A program made the translations under genes and the position numbers. The notes beneath the pieces were generated by a model that was given only the letters and a program-made list of their open reading frames with translations, did no database searches and was not told where the DNA came from. This document shows, piece by piece, positions 62,013 to 64,000 of a DNA stretch of 64,000 nucleotides (its first letter is position 1; the number at the start of each line of letters is the position of its first letter). This DNA is from Lagopus muta (lineage: Eukaryota > Chordata > Aves > Galliformes > Phasianidae). The stretch lies in the NCBI RefSeq assembly GCF_023343835.1, contig NC_064444.1, forward strand, positions 7,121,219 to 7,185,218, read 5' to 3'.

Positions 62013-64000
62013 GCTGCTATTGTAGGAATATAAAACTCTGGACTTCAGTAAACTAAATTAGGTAAATCCTGACAGACTAAAGTGTTTTGGTTCCACTGAT
62101 TTCAAGAGCACTACAGCTGTTAACGTCAACTGAAATTAGGGCACTCCTTTCATTAAATGAAGTCATTCCATCTACTACAGTTATTTAACAAGTAGAACTA
62201 TGATTGCAATTTTTGTAACCGTGAGCACATCCACTGCTGCACTTTTATGACAGTCAGACAATCGGCCTCTTCCACATCAGAGGTTAGGAACAGGCAGATT
62301 AATACTAAATAGGATTCCTTGGAAATGCTACCTGCAAGACAGTAAGGAATTCTCCTATCTAAAGCAAAAACTTGGATTCCAAAATTTCAATTATTTTCAA
62401 TTTTTCAATATTCCAATCATTTCATTTTTTATTATTTCACAAACACATACATCAGTGCTCTGGCATTCCTGTGAAAACCACCTTTTTGCTAAGAGTTTTT
62501 AATGCAATCCTGGGGTTGCAATTTTAGAAATTACTGTAGATTTCTAGATTGAGGAAGACAGCTTTGAAGCTTAAACTTCCATTGTCTACTTTTAAAACTA
62601 CTTTAAATGACAAAAGCACAGAATACACAAAGACAACGCTTTTAAAAATTACAAATCCAGTAGAAGAATATTAACAGAGTTTATTTAACAGTTTAACTTC
62701 TGATTTAATCCACCACTTTTATCTGCAGTAAGCTATTGTGAAACATTTTTACTGTTAGGCTACAAGCTGGTTTTCACACTGAAATGAGTTCAATGAAAAT
62801 TCACTGATATATTTTCCTATTGACAGCAACAGGCAATGGACTAGAATTCTCTAGTGTAAGATGTAGGTTATTTTGCCTTGAATATTCTGAGATCTATTCA
62901 AGTAAAAATGAGAAAACTGCGAGGTACACTGCACAGCCTCAGAAATTACATGGAAGGCATCCTTCAGAAGGCTGTGATTGCTTTTGACTGACTATGAGAA
63001 ATTGAGCTGTAGTTACAGAAAATTATTAGCTATAGCAGAACTAATGAATGTACTGCTGATCAACAGAATGATGAATTCTGTGAATGTTGAATGAATTCAA
63101 GTGAATGGTGAATTCCTGCAGTTTTTATCTATAACTTGCAAATGATTTTGATGCTAGGAACTGCTAGAGCACTCACTGGCACAAGAAATAAAAAAATAAA
63201 AAAGAACATTTGTGTGTGCAGACTACTGTTTTCCTTCCCAGTACAAATGTCAGAGCTGTCAGACAGCTGAAACAGCCACAGATTGAAAGAAACAAACTGC
63301 TGACCTAAGCACCATTTCTAGGTTCTGAATCAAGGCTTTCTCTATTATGAATCTAACTTATAACATTCGTTGACTGATCCACCTTGCTGGCCCAAGCAGC
63401 ATTGTTAGCTAGGAAATTAAAGTTGACAGAGTTTATTCTGGGAAGTGATTAATTAAATGCCTTTCCTGGCAAATCCATTCATATCAACACAGCACGGCAT
63501 ATACATTGACATAGTGAGAGAAATTGCTTTCAACAATAGAGCTCTGTTGACAAAACAGTGTAACATTTGGATCATTAGTAACAGTACATGAATCCATCCT
63601 CTCTATCAATCATATTTTATCTGACAAAAGTGTTTAGCAACAAGACAGTAAAGAGGGTAGGAAAAATACAAAGATATACATATATGAATTACACATTCAT
63701 GTATAATTTTGAAATAAATATTGTGAACAGAAACCATTAATCTCTGCTCAGGAAAAGAAGGAAATCAGTGAGAGGTTAGAGGGAGAAGAAAATATCAAAT
63801 AAATTCTTTGGAGGAAGCCATCAGCTAGAAATAAACACTGCTGTTAAATATACATTAAAAAATCTGAATAACTTAAGAGCAAAAAGCAGCAAGAAAAACA
63901 AATTCTTTAATTTGCCTTCATTGGAAGAAACAGAAGCGGCATTCTCAAGAGAACCAGACAGTCATCAGGTGTTCTGCTTCATGTCCTCAGACACTGACAA

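Larger units (their letters stand above)
55798..64000. other. Unique AT-rich DNA to window end
   Basis: No gene recognised. It holds simple repeats at 58907-58939 (TA), 60589-60652 (A-rich), 60761-60786 (13-bp tandem), 61991-62012 (A22) and a GAAT-rich patch near 63067-63113. The minus-strand candidate exon at 61178-61372 is described separately. Confidence 0.55.

Noticed and set aside
1-64000. CRISPR arrays, bacterial operons, phage or plasmid genes
   Set aside because: There are no regularly spaced repeats and no compact gene arrangement. The window is vertebrate nuclear DNA.

Overview
The window reads as bird nuclear DNA, most likely from a galliform such as chicken. It is AT-rich and CpG-poor, with few repeats. 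The repeats I recognise are bird types: five 5'-truncated CR1 LINE fragments, one internally deleted mariner of the chicken Galluhop type, an ERVL-type LTR of the kind common in birds, and a solo LTR with perfect 5-bp target-site duplications. I see no bacterial, viral or organellar gene organisation, no tRNA, rRNA or snoRNA signature, and no CRISPR array. The species call rests on remembered repeat families; no search was run.

No gene can be named with confidence. The longest open frames (144, 138, 135, 118 and 117 codons) are near what chance gives in 64 kb of AT-rich DNA, and most read as noise. The window is therefore either intergenic or mostly intron of one or more large genes. If genes are present they show only as short splice-bounded open segments. 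The best are a 58-codon minus-strand ORF behind an acceptor at 19765-19944, a 63-nt plus-strand exon at 41590-41652, a 195-nt minus-strand segment at 61178-61372, an 89-nt minus-strand exon at 17760-17848 and a 49-nt plus-strand exon at 22384-22432. They lie on both strands and I recognise none of the products. Many such splice-site pairs are expected by chance, so confidence is low throughout.

Layout: 1-4.8 kb, unique AT-rich DNA. 4.79-5.34 kb, solo LTR (minus). 5.3-15.7 kb, unique DNA with one microsatellite and homopolymer tracts. 15.7 kb, CR1. 17.6-20.0 kb, the most gene-like stretch, with several open frames. 20.25 kb, CR1. 25.34-25.73 kb, a GC-richer block that may be another LTR. 28.30 kb, a T20 tract with a poly(A) signal on the minus strand, like an inserted mRNA 3' end. 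30.55 kb, CR1, followed at 30.94 kb by a perfect 15-bp hairpin. 34.19-35.25 kb, mariner abutting an ERVL-type LTR. 35-48 kb, unique DNA. 48.0 kb and 55.5 kb, CR1. The remainder to 64 kb is unique AT-rich DNA with simple repeats.

I found no convincing new biological system. The items most worth checking are the splice-bounded open segments, the mariner/LTR junction, and the poly(A)-signal-plus-tract at 28.3 kb, because processed retrocopies are rare in birds.
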